A DNA stretch of 64,000 nt from Colwellia polaris (GTDB lineage: Bacteria; Pseudomonadota; Gammaproteobacteria; Enterobacterales; Alteromonadaceae), in contig NZ_NBOE01000002.1 of assembly GCF_002104515.1 (NCBI RefSeq), positions 372,001-436,000 on the forward strand, written 5' to 3'. The translations under genes and the position numbers were made by a program. Below, in pieces: positions 8,024 through 16,796 of this stretch. The notes under the pieces were generated by a model. The model had not been told where the DNA came from and searched no databases. It worked only from the letters and a program-made list of their open reading frames with translations. The stretch's first letter is position 1. The number at the start of each line of letters is the position of its first letter.

Positions 8024-9508
8024 ATGGAGCATCAAAAAAGTAAGACAAACAAAAAGACAAAATACACTAAGAAGCAGAATGTTGTCTTAAACCAAGTTCT
8101 TGATATTTATAAATCATATCTAGATAAATTTAAATCAGGTCAAAAAGTTGCGTTTGAAGTACCTTGGCAAAAGAAACAGGTACTGGGAGTACCACGAAAT
8201 GCCAATACAGGACGACCATATCAAGCAACAAATGCTCAACTTTTATCATTGATTCAAGAAACAAAAGGCTTAGATTTACCTTATTTCCTTAACGAATCGG
8301 ATTTAAAAGAGCTTGGTATTATTGATATTATGCCTGATTTTCCAATAGCAATTGGAAAAAAACTGGTTGAGCGTTATCTAGATAAAAGCCGAAATGATGG
8401 TGATAAGCTTAAATGGATTTCTACAAAGAAATTCAAGTCATTGACGTATAAAGAGCAAGAAAACTACGAGCTTAAAAAAGCGGTAAGGCACTTCCCACTA
8501 TACCACCATAGTCAATTTGAAGACTCTCTTAAAAACGTAGATCTCTACCAAAAATGGATAGCTAGATATAATGAAACAAGCCTACTTGCAAAGCTAATGG
8601 ATTGTAAAACCGATGAAGAACGACAAAAGCTTTTTGAACCTAACATATTAGCAGCAAAAAACTATTTGGATGCAGTGCGTACTGAGAAAGGAATTGCATT
8701 AAAAGAACATGCGACTCAATGTTATTACGTACCAGCAAAAGATGAAATTGCTATGGTCAATATAGACCAATTTACTGGAGAAAATGCATTGCTCGCTTAC
8801 GTTGGTGTTTATGCTCATGAATTGTCGCATGCCACAGGACATAAAAGTCGTTTAAACCGTAAGTTAGTGGGTAATATGGACTCAAAGCAATATGGTTTTG
8901 AAGAGCTTGTCGCAGAGTCATCCAGTCTTCAATTAATGAAGCAATTTAATCTTCCGTCAGTACTAGATGAACAAAGTGCAGTATACATTCACTCATGGCT
9001 TAAGACACAACATAATAAAGGTAATAAAGATTTTTTAAGTATCGCTTGTAAGAAAGGAAGTGAGGCATGCCAATATATTGATCAGCAATACGACTCGTTT
9101 AAGCAGAGTGTTGAAAATAATTTTGATATTACCAATGCCATTCGCACACTCAAGTTTTTGCCTGAAAACGCGCCTGTATCATTAGAACTTTCCTATAATG
9201 CTGTATTAATTAAAAACAAAGCAAATGAGTTGTTTACTTCATTCACCGATCAAACTGGTGATGCAGGTACACTAGATTTTTGGTTAGAGTTTGATCACTT
9301 TATGAAACAAGAAGTCGGTTATGCAAAAGCAGATATTGAACAGGTTGTTGAACGAGTTAAAACACAATTGCTGCCAGAACATTTATCCATTAATTTATTT
9401 GATATTAGCTCTCAAAAATTACAGGTGAAACAGGAGTCGAATACCCCTGAAACCTCAGTCGAAAACTTGAAAAGTAATCCAAACAAGAAACGAAAAAACT
9501 CAATATAG
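8024..9508 (+). CDS. ArdC-like anti-restriction / ssDNA-binding protein with zincin motif
   Basis: ArdC proteins enter with transferred plasmid DNA and protect it from restriction. They join an N-terminal ssDNA-binding domain to a metallopeptidase-like domain. Here residues 20-130 carry the DUF1738-like segment (KVAFEVPWQKK, then GRPYQATNAQLL). The zinc motif HELSHATGH follows around residue 266, with a downstream glutamate in FEELVAES as a plausible third ligand. The C-terminal 120 residues are unassigned. The 494-residue length exceeds the usual 300 or so, so this resembles the longer TraC-like fusions. It stands in the transfer half of the element. Confidence 0.8.
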   Translation: MEHQKSKTNKKTKYTKKQNVVLNQVLDIYKSYLDKFKSGQKVAFEVPWQKKQVLGVPRNANTGRPYQATNAQLLSLIQETKGLDLPYFLNESDLKELGIIDIMPDFPIAIGKKLVERYLDKSRNDGDKLKWISTKKFKSLTYKEQENYELKKAVRHFPLYHHSQFEDSLKNVDLYQKWIARYNETSLLAKLMDCKTDEERQKLFEPNILAAKNYLDAVRTEKGIALKEHATQCYYVPAKDEIAMVNIDQFTGENALLAYVGVYAHELSHATGHKSRLNRKLVGNMDSKQYGFEELVAESSSLQLMKQFNLPSVLDEQSAVYIHSWLKTQHNKGNKDFLSIACKKGSEACQYIDQQYDSFKQSVENNFDITNAIRTLKFLPENAPVSLELSYNAVLIKNKANELFTSFTDQTGDAGTLDFWLEFDHFMKQEVGYAKADIEQVVERVKTQLLPEHLSINLFDISSQKLQVKQESNTPETSVENLKSNPNKKRKNSI

Positions 9509-9619
9509 TATAATATAATCAATGATTTATTTTTAAATTAGCTCTTGAGTTTTAATTTAGATATGGTTTTGTTAATAGAGTCTTACGAAATTAGTCGTGA
9601 GACTTTGTTGGAGAAAACA

Positions 9620-10834
9620 ATGTATTTAAATTTTGGAATAAATGAAAAAGGAGAGTGGCAACACGTATCAACTGTAAACAGTGGTCAAACAGCTTTAGTT
9701 TGTCCTTTTTGTGGTGGAGCTTTACTGGCAAAAAAAGGTCAAGTAAATGCACATCACTTTGCACATCAATTTGACACATGTCTTGAGTCAGTCGAAGCAG
9801 CAAAAGCTGCAACTCTACCTACCGTTGATAAATTTGAAATGCTGAATGCTAAAGAGCAAAAATATATGGATAGAAGAGAGCGATATTCATCAAACAATAT
9901 TTACAGCTTCACGGGCATGTATGACGCGATATCTGATCTTGAGGCTATGGGGTTGCTGAAGGTTGAAAAATCCATATCTCAAGAACTTAGCCAGTGTCAA
10001 AACATGTTAGCAGGGATTGATCCAACCTTCCTTGATGATGAGTATTACCCAACGGAAAATTTGCTAGCAATTGGTGATGCGTTAAGGGGTTTTATCAATA
10101 TAGATATTAAAGATATTTGGCTAAAGCAAACAAGGCTTACTACGAGTATAAATAAATGCTACCACCAGAACAAACTTAATAAACAACATACTATTAGCGA
10201 CTTTCTGAGTGCTCAAACGTTTTGGCTTCAGGCTCATTATGATAAGCAGTGCCGTTTAAATCCTGAATATACCAAGCTTATTTCAAAGAAGATTGAAGCA
10301 CTTTCAACACAGCATCTATACCTATTTAAATTCAAAGCCGTTATTGATCACAATGAAGTGACCTTTATCAAAATCGGAATGACTACCCGTACCGCAGAAG
10401 AAAGGCTGAGTGAAGTAACATGTGACTTAAATAAGCATGTAAAAGTCCTTAAAGCTGAGGTTTTGTCTTACGCCAAATATGCAGGGCGAGTTGAGCCGTT
10501 GTTACATCATTATTATGCAAAAGATAGATTTTATTTAGCAACATTTAAGGAGCTGTTTAATATTGAGATTGAATCTCAATTGGTTGAACAATTTGAAGTA
10601 ATTAATAAACAATCTTCTTTAACCCCACTAAAGATTAGACGCAACAATTCAATTAAGCTTCCTAGTTACAAAAAGGATTCGGGACGCAGACCTAAAACAA
10701 GGAAAGAACTCATAAATGAATATCCAGAAATTGTTGAATTACTCAAATTAAATTTGAGTATTCGTGAAGTCGCACGTCAAACTGGTAGAGCCAAAAATAC
10801 GGTACAAAGAGTCAGAAGTGCCTTGTTGTATTGA
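9620..10834 (+). CDS. Zinc-head (CoiA-like) protein with GIY-YIG-type domain and C-terminal HTH
   Basis: The N-terminal 60 residues hold a likely zinc site: C28-P-F-C31, HFAH at 46-49 and C54. This is the head found in CoiA-like proteins. A helical middle follows. Around residues 235-320 a T5orf172/MUG113-type GIY-YIG fold appears: HLYLFKF, IKIGMTTRTAEERL, then GRVEPLLHHYY with the expected glutamate. The last 40 residues (LSIREVARQTGRAKNTVQRV) form a helix-turn-helix. It is likely a DNA-binding nuclease. I chose ATG 9620, with GGAG 7 bases upstream, over an earlier TTG at 9545. The same zinc head, with the same spacing, recurs in the gene at 26,685. Confidence 0.7.
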   Translation: MYLNFGINEKGEWQHVSTVNSGQTALVCPFCGGALLAKKGQVNAHHFAHQFDTCLESVEAAKAATLPTVDKFEMLNAKEQKYMDRRERYSSNNIYSFTGMYDAISDLEAMGLLKVEKSISQELSQCQNMLAGIDPTFLDDEYYPTENLLAIGDALRGFINIDIKDIWLKQTRLTTSINKCYHQNKLNKQHTISDFLSAQTFWLQAHYDKQCRLNPEYTKLISKKIEALSTQHLYLFKFKAVIDHNEVTFIKIGMTTRTAEERLSEVTCDLNKHVKVLKAEVLSYAKYAGRVEPLLHHYYAKDRFYLATFKELFNIEIESQLVEQFEVINKQSSLTPLKIRRNNSIKLPSYKKDSGRRPKTRKELINEYPEIVELLKLNLSIREVARQTGRAKNTVQRVRSALLY

Positions 10835-10892
10835 TTCACATTTGACATTTTTTGATTTAAGTGTGTTAAATGTATGAAAAATAAGGTTTTTA

Positions 10893-10921
10893 TTGACTTT
10901 TGAATAGTGTTTATATATACT
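10893..10921 (+). promoter_or_regulatory. Sigma-70 promoter
   Basis: TTGACT, 17 bases, TATACT. It points toward the small-gene cluster, with a start expected near 10,928 and a long leader before the first ATG at 11,116. Confidence 0.7.
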
Positions 10922-10927
10922 GGTGGT

Positions 10928-11095
10928 GAAATAGAGGTACTAACCCTGCCTTAATTTGATTCTAATAGGTGCTATAGCACCTTAATAAATAATTCCAATT
11001 ATGGAAAAAATATGAAAAGCAAAATCTTAGTGAAATTAGTCCTGAGTAGGAGGTGTTACAACACTTAATATTGTGATCTATAGCCTCCTTTTATT
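10928..11095 (+). ncRNA. Candidate structured leader or small RNA
   Basis: Downstream of a good promoter the transcript has a palindromic stem AGGTGC-TATA-GCACCT (10,967-10,982). A second fold follows in which AGGAGGT pairs with GCCTCCT (about 11,048-11,088) before TTTTATTT. The second fold hides a perfect Shine-Dalgarno sequence that has no good start codon behind it. This could be a short regulatory RNA ending at the T-run, or an attenuator for the genes after it. No coding frame of note runs through. Confidence 0.35.
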
Positions 11096-11115
11096 TAAAA
11101 AATTTGGAGATCTAT

Positions 11116-11694
11116 ATGAATTTACAATTAGTCCACCCCCCTGCAAATCTCACAACTATCGAAAGTGAGATCAATCAAATGTCTGAAATGCTTCGCCAAG
11201 GCTGGCTTACTGTTGGTGAGCGATTATTTATCGTTGAGCATGATCAATTATACAAACAAAGCCACCACAAAAGCTTCACTTCTTGGCTTAATTCATTGAG
11301 CGAAAAGCTCGACACTAAACCTTCAACGCTTTGGAAATACTTAAAAATAGTCAGAATGATTGAAGATATTAACTATCCCAAAGCGAAGATTAATTTAAAG
11401 AATGTTACGGGCTTAGAGCAAGTTGCTCGAATATATGAAGCGACTAAGGACGTTGAACAAGTACTTACTTTAATTAGTCAATTGGATGAGAAAGCAATAA
11501 AATCGAGTGATGTTAAAAAATTAGCAAAGGAAATAGTTTGTGAATCGCTTGAAAACAAAGTTCTGTTAGAAAACAAAGCGACTTTTGGTTCTTTTTTCAA
11601 CAACCAAAAGTATTTCGCCACATTGAAAGCATCTGCAATTCCAATATTTATATTGTCTACGCTAACCGTTTACTGGGTCATAGAACTCTCTTGA
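11116..11694 (+). CDS. Element protein of unknown function with hydrophobic C-terminus
   Basis: The first 150 residues are soluble and helical, with a DNA-binding-like stretch (KLDTKPSTLWKYLKIVRMI). The last 25 (IPIFILSTLTVYWVIEL) are hydrophobic and could be a tail anchor. I chose ATG 11,116, after TTGGAGATCTAT, so the protein has 192 residues. I do not recognise the family. It opens a run of three small genes behind a long structured leader, close to replication and transfer genes, so a plasmid-maintenance role is possible but unproven. Confidence 0.5.
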   Translation: MNLQLVHPPANLTTIESEINQMSEMLRQGWLTVGERLFIVEHDQLYKQSHHKSFTSWLNSLSEKLDTKPSTLWKYLKIVRMIEDINYPKAKINLKNVTGLEQVARIYEATKDVEQVLTLISQLDEKAIKSSDVKKLAKEIVCESLENKVLLENKATFGSFFNNQKYFATLKASAIPIFILSTLTVYWVIELS

Positions 11695-11750
11695 ACCAGT
11701 GTTATAGAACAGTCGTAAAAACTTAAATATTGAATGAATGAGGTGAATAA

Positions 11751-12077
11751 ATGAACTTAGAAATTTTCAAAGAACAAATCCATAGTAATGACTTGCTTTC
11801 AACGCACTTGTGGCAATCATTTAAATTAATGGGCGAAGTCGAAAGCACTCTTACAGATTACTCAATGTGTCGTGTCCAAAAAACGCTAGCTATTATGGAA
11901 ACCTTGATGATGGCTGAAGAAGAATTTTTGCTACAAACAAAAATCTTATACATGCTGCATTTAAACAATCCTGAAGTATCTCTAACCGAGGGGGAGAGGG
12001 GCGCTACACGAAACACAATTACTATTATTGAATCAGTTCTCGAAGAAAAAGCAAATAACAGTGGTGAGGAGCATTGA
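11751..12077 (+). CDS. Small helical protein of unknown function
   Basis: This is an acidic, helical protein of 108 residues. ATG 11,751 follows GAGGTGAATAA, a good ribosome site. It overlaps the next frame near its stop, so the two are likely co-translated. No family is recognised. Confidence 0.5.
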   Translation: MNLEIFKEQIHSNDLLSTHLWQSFKLMGEVESTLTDYSMCRVQKTLAIMETLMMAEEEFLLQTKILYMLHLNNPEVSLTEGERGATRNTITIIESVLEEKANNSGEEH

Positions 12078-12079
12078 TC

Positions 12080-12343
12080 ATGAGTAAGTCAAATCAAATT
12101 GAGCAAAATTATAACCGACATATTCGAAAAGCCAGAAGTTTTGCTAAAGGATATCAAGGCTATGCAAGAGCGATCAAAATCTACAACTACTTTGAATTCG
12201 TAGGGCATCCCCATCCAGACTATACATTTGATGAAGTACGTATGTCTCATTGGAAAGGGAGTTCCGAGCGTCAATTTGCAATAGAGCTAATGAAACAGAT
12301 GGCTCAATTAGTAGCGGTAAATGAATCATTGAAAGAGCAATAA
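12080..12343 (+). CDS. Small basic protein of unknown function
   Basis: This is an 88-residue protein with an aromatic, basic middle (KGYQGYARAIKIYNYFEF). I chose the ATG at 12,080 with GTGAGGAG upstream; an in-frame ATG at 12,074 would add two residues. It is the last of three small genes and is followed by a strong terminator. No family is recognised. Confidence 0.5.
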   Translation: MSKSNQIEQNYNRHIRKARSFAKGYQGYARAIKIYNYFEFVGHPHPDYTFDEVRMSHWKGSSERQFAIELMKQMAQLVAVNESLKEQ

Positions 12344-12363
12344 TTTATAAAAACCAGTCTATT

Positions 12364-12391
12364 AAACGGAGTAGAACTACTCCGTTTTTTT
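12364..12391 (+). terminator. Terminator closing the small-gene cluster
   Basis: AAACGGAGTAG pairs with CTACTCCGTTT and a run of T follows. It separates the transfer half of the element from the defence cargo. Confidence 0.88.
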
Positions 12392-12442
12392 GCTATTTTT
12401 TATTAATTAAAAAAACACCTTACTGTTTTTAATTAGATTTTC

Positions 12443-12470
12443 TTGACCTGAAATTCAAAAAGGTTATATT
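12443..12470 (+). promoter_or_regulatory. Promoter of the defence regulator
   Basis: TTGACC, 16 bases, TATATT. The predicted start falls inside the palindrome that follows directly. Confidence 0.7.
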
Positions 12471-12493
12471 ACTATAATCAAAATGATTATAGT
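12471..12493. promoter_or_regulatory. Palindromic operator of the WYL regulator
   Basis: ACTATAATCA-AAA-TGATTATAGT is a perfect 10-bp inverted repeat. It touches the -10 box and covers the expected transcription start, 18 bases before the regulator's ATG. Repressors of the BrxR/CapW type are known to bind such palindromes at their own promoter, so autorepression is the natural reading. Confidence 0.75.
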
Positions 12494-12510
12494 GATGGTT
12501 TGGATTTGAA

Positions 12511-13431
12511 ATGAGTAATATTTCAGAGAAGCATAAAAACAGTAAAGAAGTTGAAAAGTTAACTTTTGCACAAAAGCAAAGGTTGTCTTTTATTGATTTT
12601 AGTTTGCTGTTTAAAGGCTCTATTAACCGAAAAGAGTTAACTGAAAAATTTGAAATGGGTATGGCAAATGCCACTAGAGATCTTGCTCTATATAGAGAAT
12701 TAGTGCCTGAGAATATTGATTTTGATGCCAAAGATAGAAGCTATTTGCAGTCTAAAACGTTTTCTCCTCTGTTTAATTACAATTCAAAACAAACATTAAC
12801 CAAATTAGCGAATAAAATATCTGATGGTTTTGATGGTGTTTTAGAAATAGCTTTTCCAGTAGATGCGCCACATCAATTGAATGTGCCAGACATTTTTATT
12901 GTTGCCAAAATAGTACAGGCTATTTTGAAAGGTAAAGCTATTTCAATAATTTATACATCATTATCGTCTGGATCAAAGGCGAGAGAAATCGTTCCGCATA
13001 CAATCGTTGATAATGGATTACGGTGGCATGTTAGAGGTTTTGATAGAAAGTCAGGTTCATTCAGAGACTTTGTAATTACTCGCATATCTAAAGTAACTAT
13101 TAAAGATACCGAAGTTGAATCATTTGAAGAAGAAATAAATGATCACCAGTGGGTGCGAATGATGGATCTTTCGATAGTGCCACACCCTAATAACGTTCAG
13201 TATCCTCAAGCCATCATGATGGATTACGGTATGGAAAATGGTGTTCTTGAACTAAAAGTTCGTGCTGCGTTAGTTGGTTATTTGTTAAGACGTTGGAATA
13301 TTGATTGTTCAAAAGATGCAGAGTTACAAGGTGGTGAGTATCAATTGTGGTTAAGAAATAGAATCACACTGTATGGTGCTGAAAACTTAATACTTGCACC
13401 AGGCTTCGATGAAAAAGACTTAGAACATTAG
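12511..13431 (+). CDS. WYL-domain transcriptional regulator (BrxR/CapW type)
   Basis: Regulators of this type repress defence operons and are thought to release them when a ligand, probably a nucleic acid or nucleotide, binds the WYL domain. Residues 20-80 form a winged helix (INRKELTEKFEMGMANATRDL). Residues 140-210 form the WYL domain (KAISIIYTSLSSG, then VPHTIVDNGLRWHVRGFD). The last 80 residues match the WCX dimer region (LRRWNIDCSK, then ENLILAPGFD). The length of 306 is normal. It is first in the operon, behind a promoter with a perfect palindromic operator, and only 35 bases before the helicase gene. Confidence 0.88.
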   Translation: MSNISEKHKNSKEVEKLTFAQKQRLSFIDFSLLFKGSINRKELTEKFEMGMANATRDLALYRELVPENIDFDAKDRSYLQSKTFSPLFNYNSKQTLTKLANKISDGFDGVLEIAFPVDAPHQLNVPDIFIVAKIVQAILKGKAISIIYTSLSSGSKAREIVPHTIVDNGLRWHVRGFDRKSGSFRDFVITRISKVTIKDTEVESFEEEINDHQWVRMMDLSIVPHPNNVQYPQAIMMDYGMENGVLELKVRAALVGYLLRRWNIDCSKDAELQGGEYQLWLRNRITLYGAENLILAPGFDEKDLEH

Positions 13432-13466
13432 AAGTAGAAGAACTAATAGCTAGGAAGGGCTATAAA

Positions 13467-16400
13467 TTGATTATTGATAATAAAACAAAAAAGTTACATG
13501 AAGATTTAAACCAACATATTAAAGCTGGAAACAAGCTTTCAATATTAACGGGTTTATTCTCTTTATATGCGTTTGATGAATTAAAAACTGAGTTAAATTC
13601 ATTAGAGCAATGCCGTATTTTATTTTCTCAATTTAAAGGTTTTTCAGCTACATCAGACGTAAATACCTCTCCATTTGGTGAGCTAACAGGCACTAAATTT
13701 GAAACTAGATTTAGAAACAAACTTAACCAACAATCACTAGCAAAAGACTTTGCTAAATGGTTAGAAGACAAAGCTGATATTAAGCTGGTTAAGCAACAAG
13801 GTGCATTGGCACAAAACGTTATCCATTTAGATTCAAATGAGCCTGTAACCTATACAGGTGCTCAGTTTACTGGCGCAGGATTAGGATTAACAGAATCTGA
13901 AACATTAGACATGATCAATAGTTCTAATGATGTTAACGAAACTCAGCAAATGCTTAATTGGTTTGATTCTGTATGGAATAACAATCATCAACTTGTTGAA
14001 GCTAAAGAGCTGCTACTAAAAGAAGTTGAAAAACTCAGTAGAGACAATGAACCGCAATACATCTACTTTTTAACCTTATGCCACCTCTTCAAAGACTTTG
14101 TAGAAGACCTCGATGATGAAAAAATCATTAGATCTAAAACAGGCTTTAAAGAAACACTGGTTTGGAACAAGCTTTATAACTTTCAAAAAGATGGTGTTTT
14201 AGGCGCAATTGAAAAGCTTGAAAAATACAACGGTTGTATTATTGCTGACAGTGTTGGTTTAGGTAAAACCTTTGAAGCTCTAGCAGTAATTAAGTATTAC
14301 GAATTAAGAAATGACCGTGTTTTAGTAATCTGCCCTAAAAAATTAAGAGATAACTGGTCTGTATACACCATCAATGATAAACGAAACTTACTGTCTAAAG
14401 ATCGTTTTAATTACGATGTGCTAAACCATACCGATATGAGCCGTGTTAAAGGCTACTCAGGTGAAATTAATTTAGAAACATTAAATTGGGGTAACTACGA
14501 TTTAATCGTTATTGATGAATCTCATAACTTCAGAAATAAACCAAACAAGTCAGATAAAAAATTACCAAGCCGATATGAAAGGCTTATGGAACAAGTCATT
14601 CGTGCTGGTGTTAAAACCAAAGTATTAATGCTTTCAGCAACCCCTGTTAATAACAGAATGAATGATTTAAAAAATCAAATTGCATTTATTACTGAAGGTA
14701 ATGATTCTGCTTTGGTTGATGAAGGTATTAATAACATTGAAAACACCTTAAGAACCGCTCAAACACGATTTAATCAATGGAATAAACAAGAGGCTGATGA
14801 GCGTAAAGTTGAACAACTTATCGACTCGATGAACTTTGATTACTTCAAATTGCTCGATACGCTAACCATTGCCCGTTCTCGTAAACACATTGAAAAATAC
14901 TATGATACAACCGCATTAGGAAAGTTTCCTCAACGTTTACAGCCATTGAATATCAAATCAGATATTGATATCAACAATAGCTTTCCACCACTGCAAGAAA
15001 TAAACAAAACCATTAGGCGATTATCATTAGCTGGTTATGCACCGTTAAAGTACGTCAGAATGGAGAAAAAAGGTGAGTACGCTAGACGTTATGATATGGA
15101 TCTTGGTGGTGGTAAAGGTGTATTTAAGCAGGTTGATCGGCAAGACAGCTTAATTCACTTAATGCGTATTAACCTATTAAAACGAATGGAAAGTTCTATC
15201 CATTCATTTAGATTAACCTCAATCAAAATATTAAATCAGGTTGATAGCTTATTATCGAAAATTACAGCTCATGAAAATGGCGAATTTGAAGAGCTAAATA
15301 TTGAAGACTTGATTTTAGAATCACCAGAATATGAGCCGTTTTTAATAGGCAACAAAGTTAAAGTATTACTGCAAGATCTTGATTTAATCAGGTTCAGACA
15401 AGACCTAGAAGCAGATAGAGTTTTCCTTGAGAGTATTGTTGAAGAGTCACAACAAGTTACATCGGATAAAGATGCCAAATTAGCAGATTTAAAAAGCATT
15501 ATTGCCAACAAAGTTGAAAACCCAATAAATGAAATTTTGCGTGACGGACAAACCGACTCTAAAAACAAGAAAATCATCATTTTCACTGCGTTTGCTGATA
15601 CTGCTGAATATTTATATAAAAATGTTAGCCAATGGGCGCAAAATTCATTACATATTCACAGCGCATTAATTACAGGTAGTGGCACTAATAAATCGACCAT
15701 GCCAGATGCTGGCAACGAGTTAAATATGTTATTAACTCACTTCTCACCAGTATCAAAAGAACGAGATAAAGTCGCACCAAGCGCAACACAGCAAATAGAT
15801 ATTTTAATAGCCACCGACTGTATTTCTGAAGGTCAAAACCTTCAAGATTGTGACTACTTAGTTAACTATGATATTCATTGGAACCCTGTTCGAATTATTC
15901 AGCGTTTTGGGCGAGTAGATCGCTTAGGTTCAACGAACAATGTTATTCAGTTAGTTAACTTCTGGCCTAACATGGAGCTTGATGAATACATCAACCTTGA
16001 AGCTCGCGTAAGTGGCAGAATGGTGCTGTTAGATATTTCAGCTACAGGTGAAGAGAACGTTATTGAGCAAGACGCTAAACAGATGAACGATCTGGAATAT
16101 AGACGTAAGCAGCTTAAGCAATTGCAAGATTCAGTAATGGATCTAGAAGATATTTCTGGTGGTGTATCAATCACTGATTTAACGCTCAATGATTTTAGAA
16201 TGGATCTTTCCTCTTACCTTAAAGAAGAAAAGAAAAAACAAGGTGAAGCTACGCTAGAAAATAGCCCCCTTGGTTTATTCAGTGCTATTTCACTAAATAA
16301 TATTAATCAGTCACTCGACTCAGAACACAAATTGAAATCTGGCGTTATATTTTGTTTAAAAGATATAAATAACACAGTTCAAGTTGATGATAATTATCCG

Positions 16401-16721
16401 CTAAGACCTTTTTATTTAGTTTATGTTGCTGACAACGCAGAAGTTGTATTTAGCTTTACTCAGGCGAAAAAAATACTCGATGTTATTAAGTCGGTAGGCT
16501 TACATAACACCGAGCTTAATCATGAAGCAATACAAACTAAAACCACTAAGCCAATTGAGCATTACCAATCATTACTAGAGATTGCTGTAACCAATATTGC
16601 AGGCAAGAGTGAAGAGAAAGGCGTAGAAAGTTTGTTTAACCGTGGCGGCACGGTACTTTCACAAGAATCATCACAATCAGTTAACGACTTTGAAGTAGTT
16701 AGCTACATGGTTTTGATTTAA
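13467..16721 (+). CDS. SNF2-type helicase/translocase with N-terminal PLD-like domain
   Basis: The protein of 1084 residues would move along duplex DNA using ATP. Residues 1-130 look like a phospholipase D-type domain (KLSILTGLFSLYAFDELK) without an HKD motif I can see. The SF2 core follows: ADSVGLGKTFEA near 260, IDESHNFRN near 350, MLSATPVNNR near 392, IIIFTAFADT near 706, and RFGRVDRLGS near 815. The TTG start at 13,467 has AGGAAGG 8 bases before it. It is the first effector gene after the regulator. Similar helicases occur in several anti-phage systems, so the sub-type cannot be named from motifs. Confidence 0.85.
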   Translation: MIIDNKTKKLHEDLNQHIKAGNKLSILTGLFSLYAFDELKTELNSLEQCRILFSQFKGFSATSDVNTSPFGELTGTKFETRFRNKLNQQSLAKDFAKWLEDKADIKLVKQQGALAQNVIHLDSNEPVTYTGAQFTGAGLGLTESETLDMINSSNDVNETQQMLNWFDSVWNNNHQLVEAKELLLKEVEKLSRDNEPQYIYFLTLCHLFKDFVEDLDDEKIIRSKTGFKETLVWNKLYNFQKDGVLGAIEKLEKYNGCIIADSVGLGKTFEALAVIKYYELRNDRVLVICPKKLRDNWSVYTINDKRNLLSKDRFNYDVLNHTDMSRVKGYSGEINLETLNWGNYDLIVIDESHNFRNKPNKSDKKLPSRYERLMEQVIRAGVKTKVLMLSATPVNNRMNDLKNQIAFITEGNDSALVDEGINNIENTLRTAQTRFNQWNKQEADERKVEQLIDSMNFDYFKLLDTLTIARSRKHIEKYYDTTALGKFPQRLQPLNIKSDIDINNSFPPLQEINKTIRRLSLAGYAPLKYVRMEKKGEYARRYDMDLGGGKGVFKQVDRQDSLIHLMRINLLKRMESSIHSFRLTSIKILNQVDSLLSKITAHENGEFEELNIEDLILESPEYEPFLIGNKVKVLLQDLDLIRFRQDLEADRVFLESIVEESQQVTSDKDAKLADLKSIIANKVENPINEILRDGQTDSKNKKIIIFTAFADTAEYLYKNVSQWAQNSLHIHSALITGSGTNKSTMPDAGNELNMLLTHFSPVSKERDKVAPSATQQIDILIATDCISEGQNLQDCDYLVNYDIHWNPVRIIQRFGRVDRLGSTNNVIQLVNFWPNMELDEYINLEARVSGRMVLLDISATGEENVIEQDAKQMNDLEYRRKQLKQLQDSVMDLEDISGGVSITDLTLNDFRMDLSSYLKEEKKKQGEATLENSPLGLFSAISLNNINQSLDSEHKLKSGVIFCLKDINNTVQVDDNYPLRPFYLVYVADNAEVVFSFTQAKKILDVIKSVGLHNTELNHEAIQTKTTKPIEHYQSLLEIAVTNIAGKSEEKGVESLFNRGGTVLSQESSQSVNDFEVVSYMVLI

Positions 16722-16737
16722 AAAGGTGTGAAGAAAT

Positions 16738-16794
16738 ATGGAAATAAAAGTGTTAGTGCAGAATATTAGCGCAGAAAATAAAAGGAAGTTTTAA
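16738..16794 (+). CDS. Possible 18-codon micro-ORF before the DUF4391 gene
   Basis: ATG 16,738 has AAAAGG 11 bases upstream and runs MEIKVLVQNISAENKRKF before TAA. It ends 2 bases before the ATG of the next gene. It may be a coupling peptide that delivers ribosomes to the downstream start, or chance. Confidence 0.25.
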   Translation: MEIKVLVQNISAENKRKF

Positions 16795-16796
16795 AC

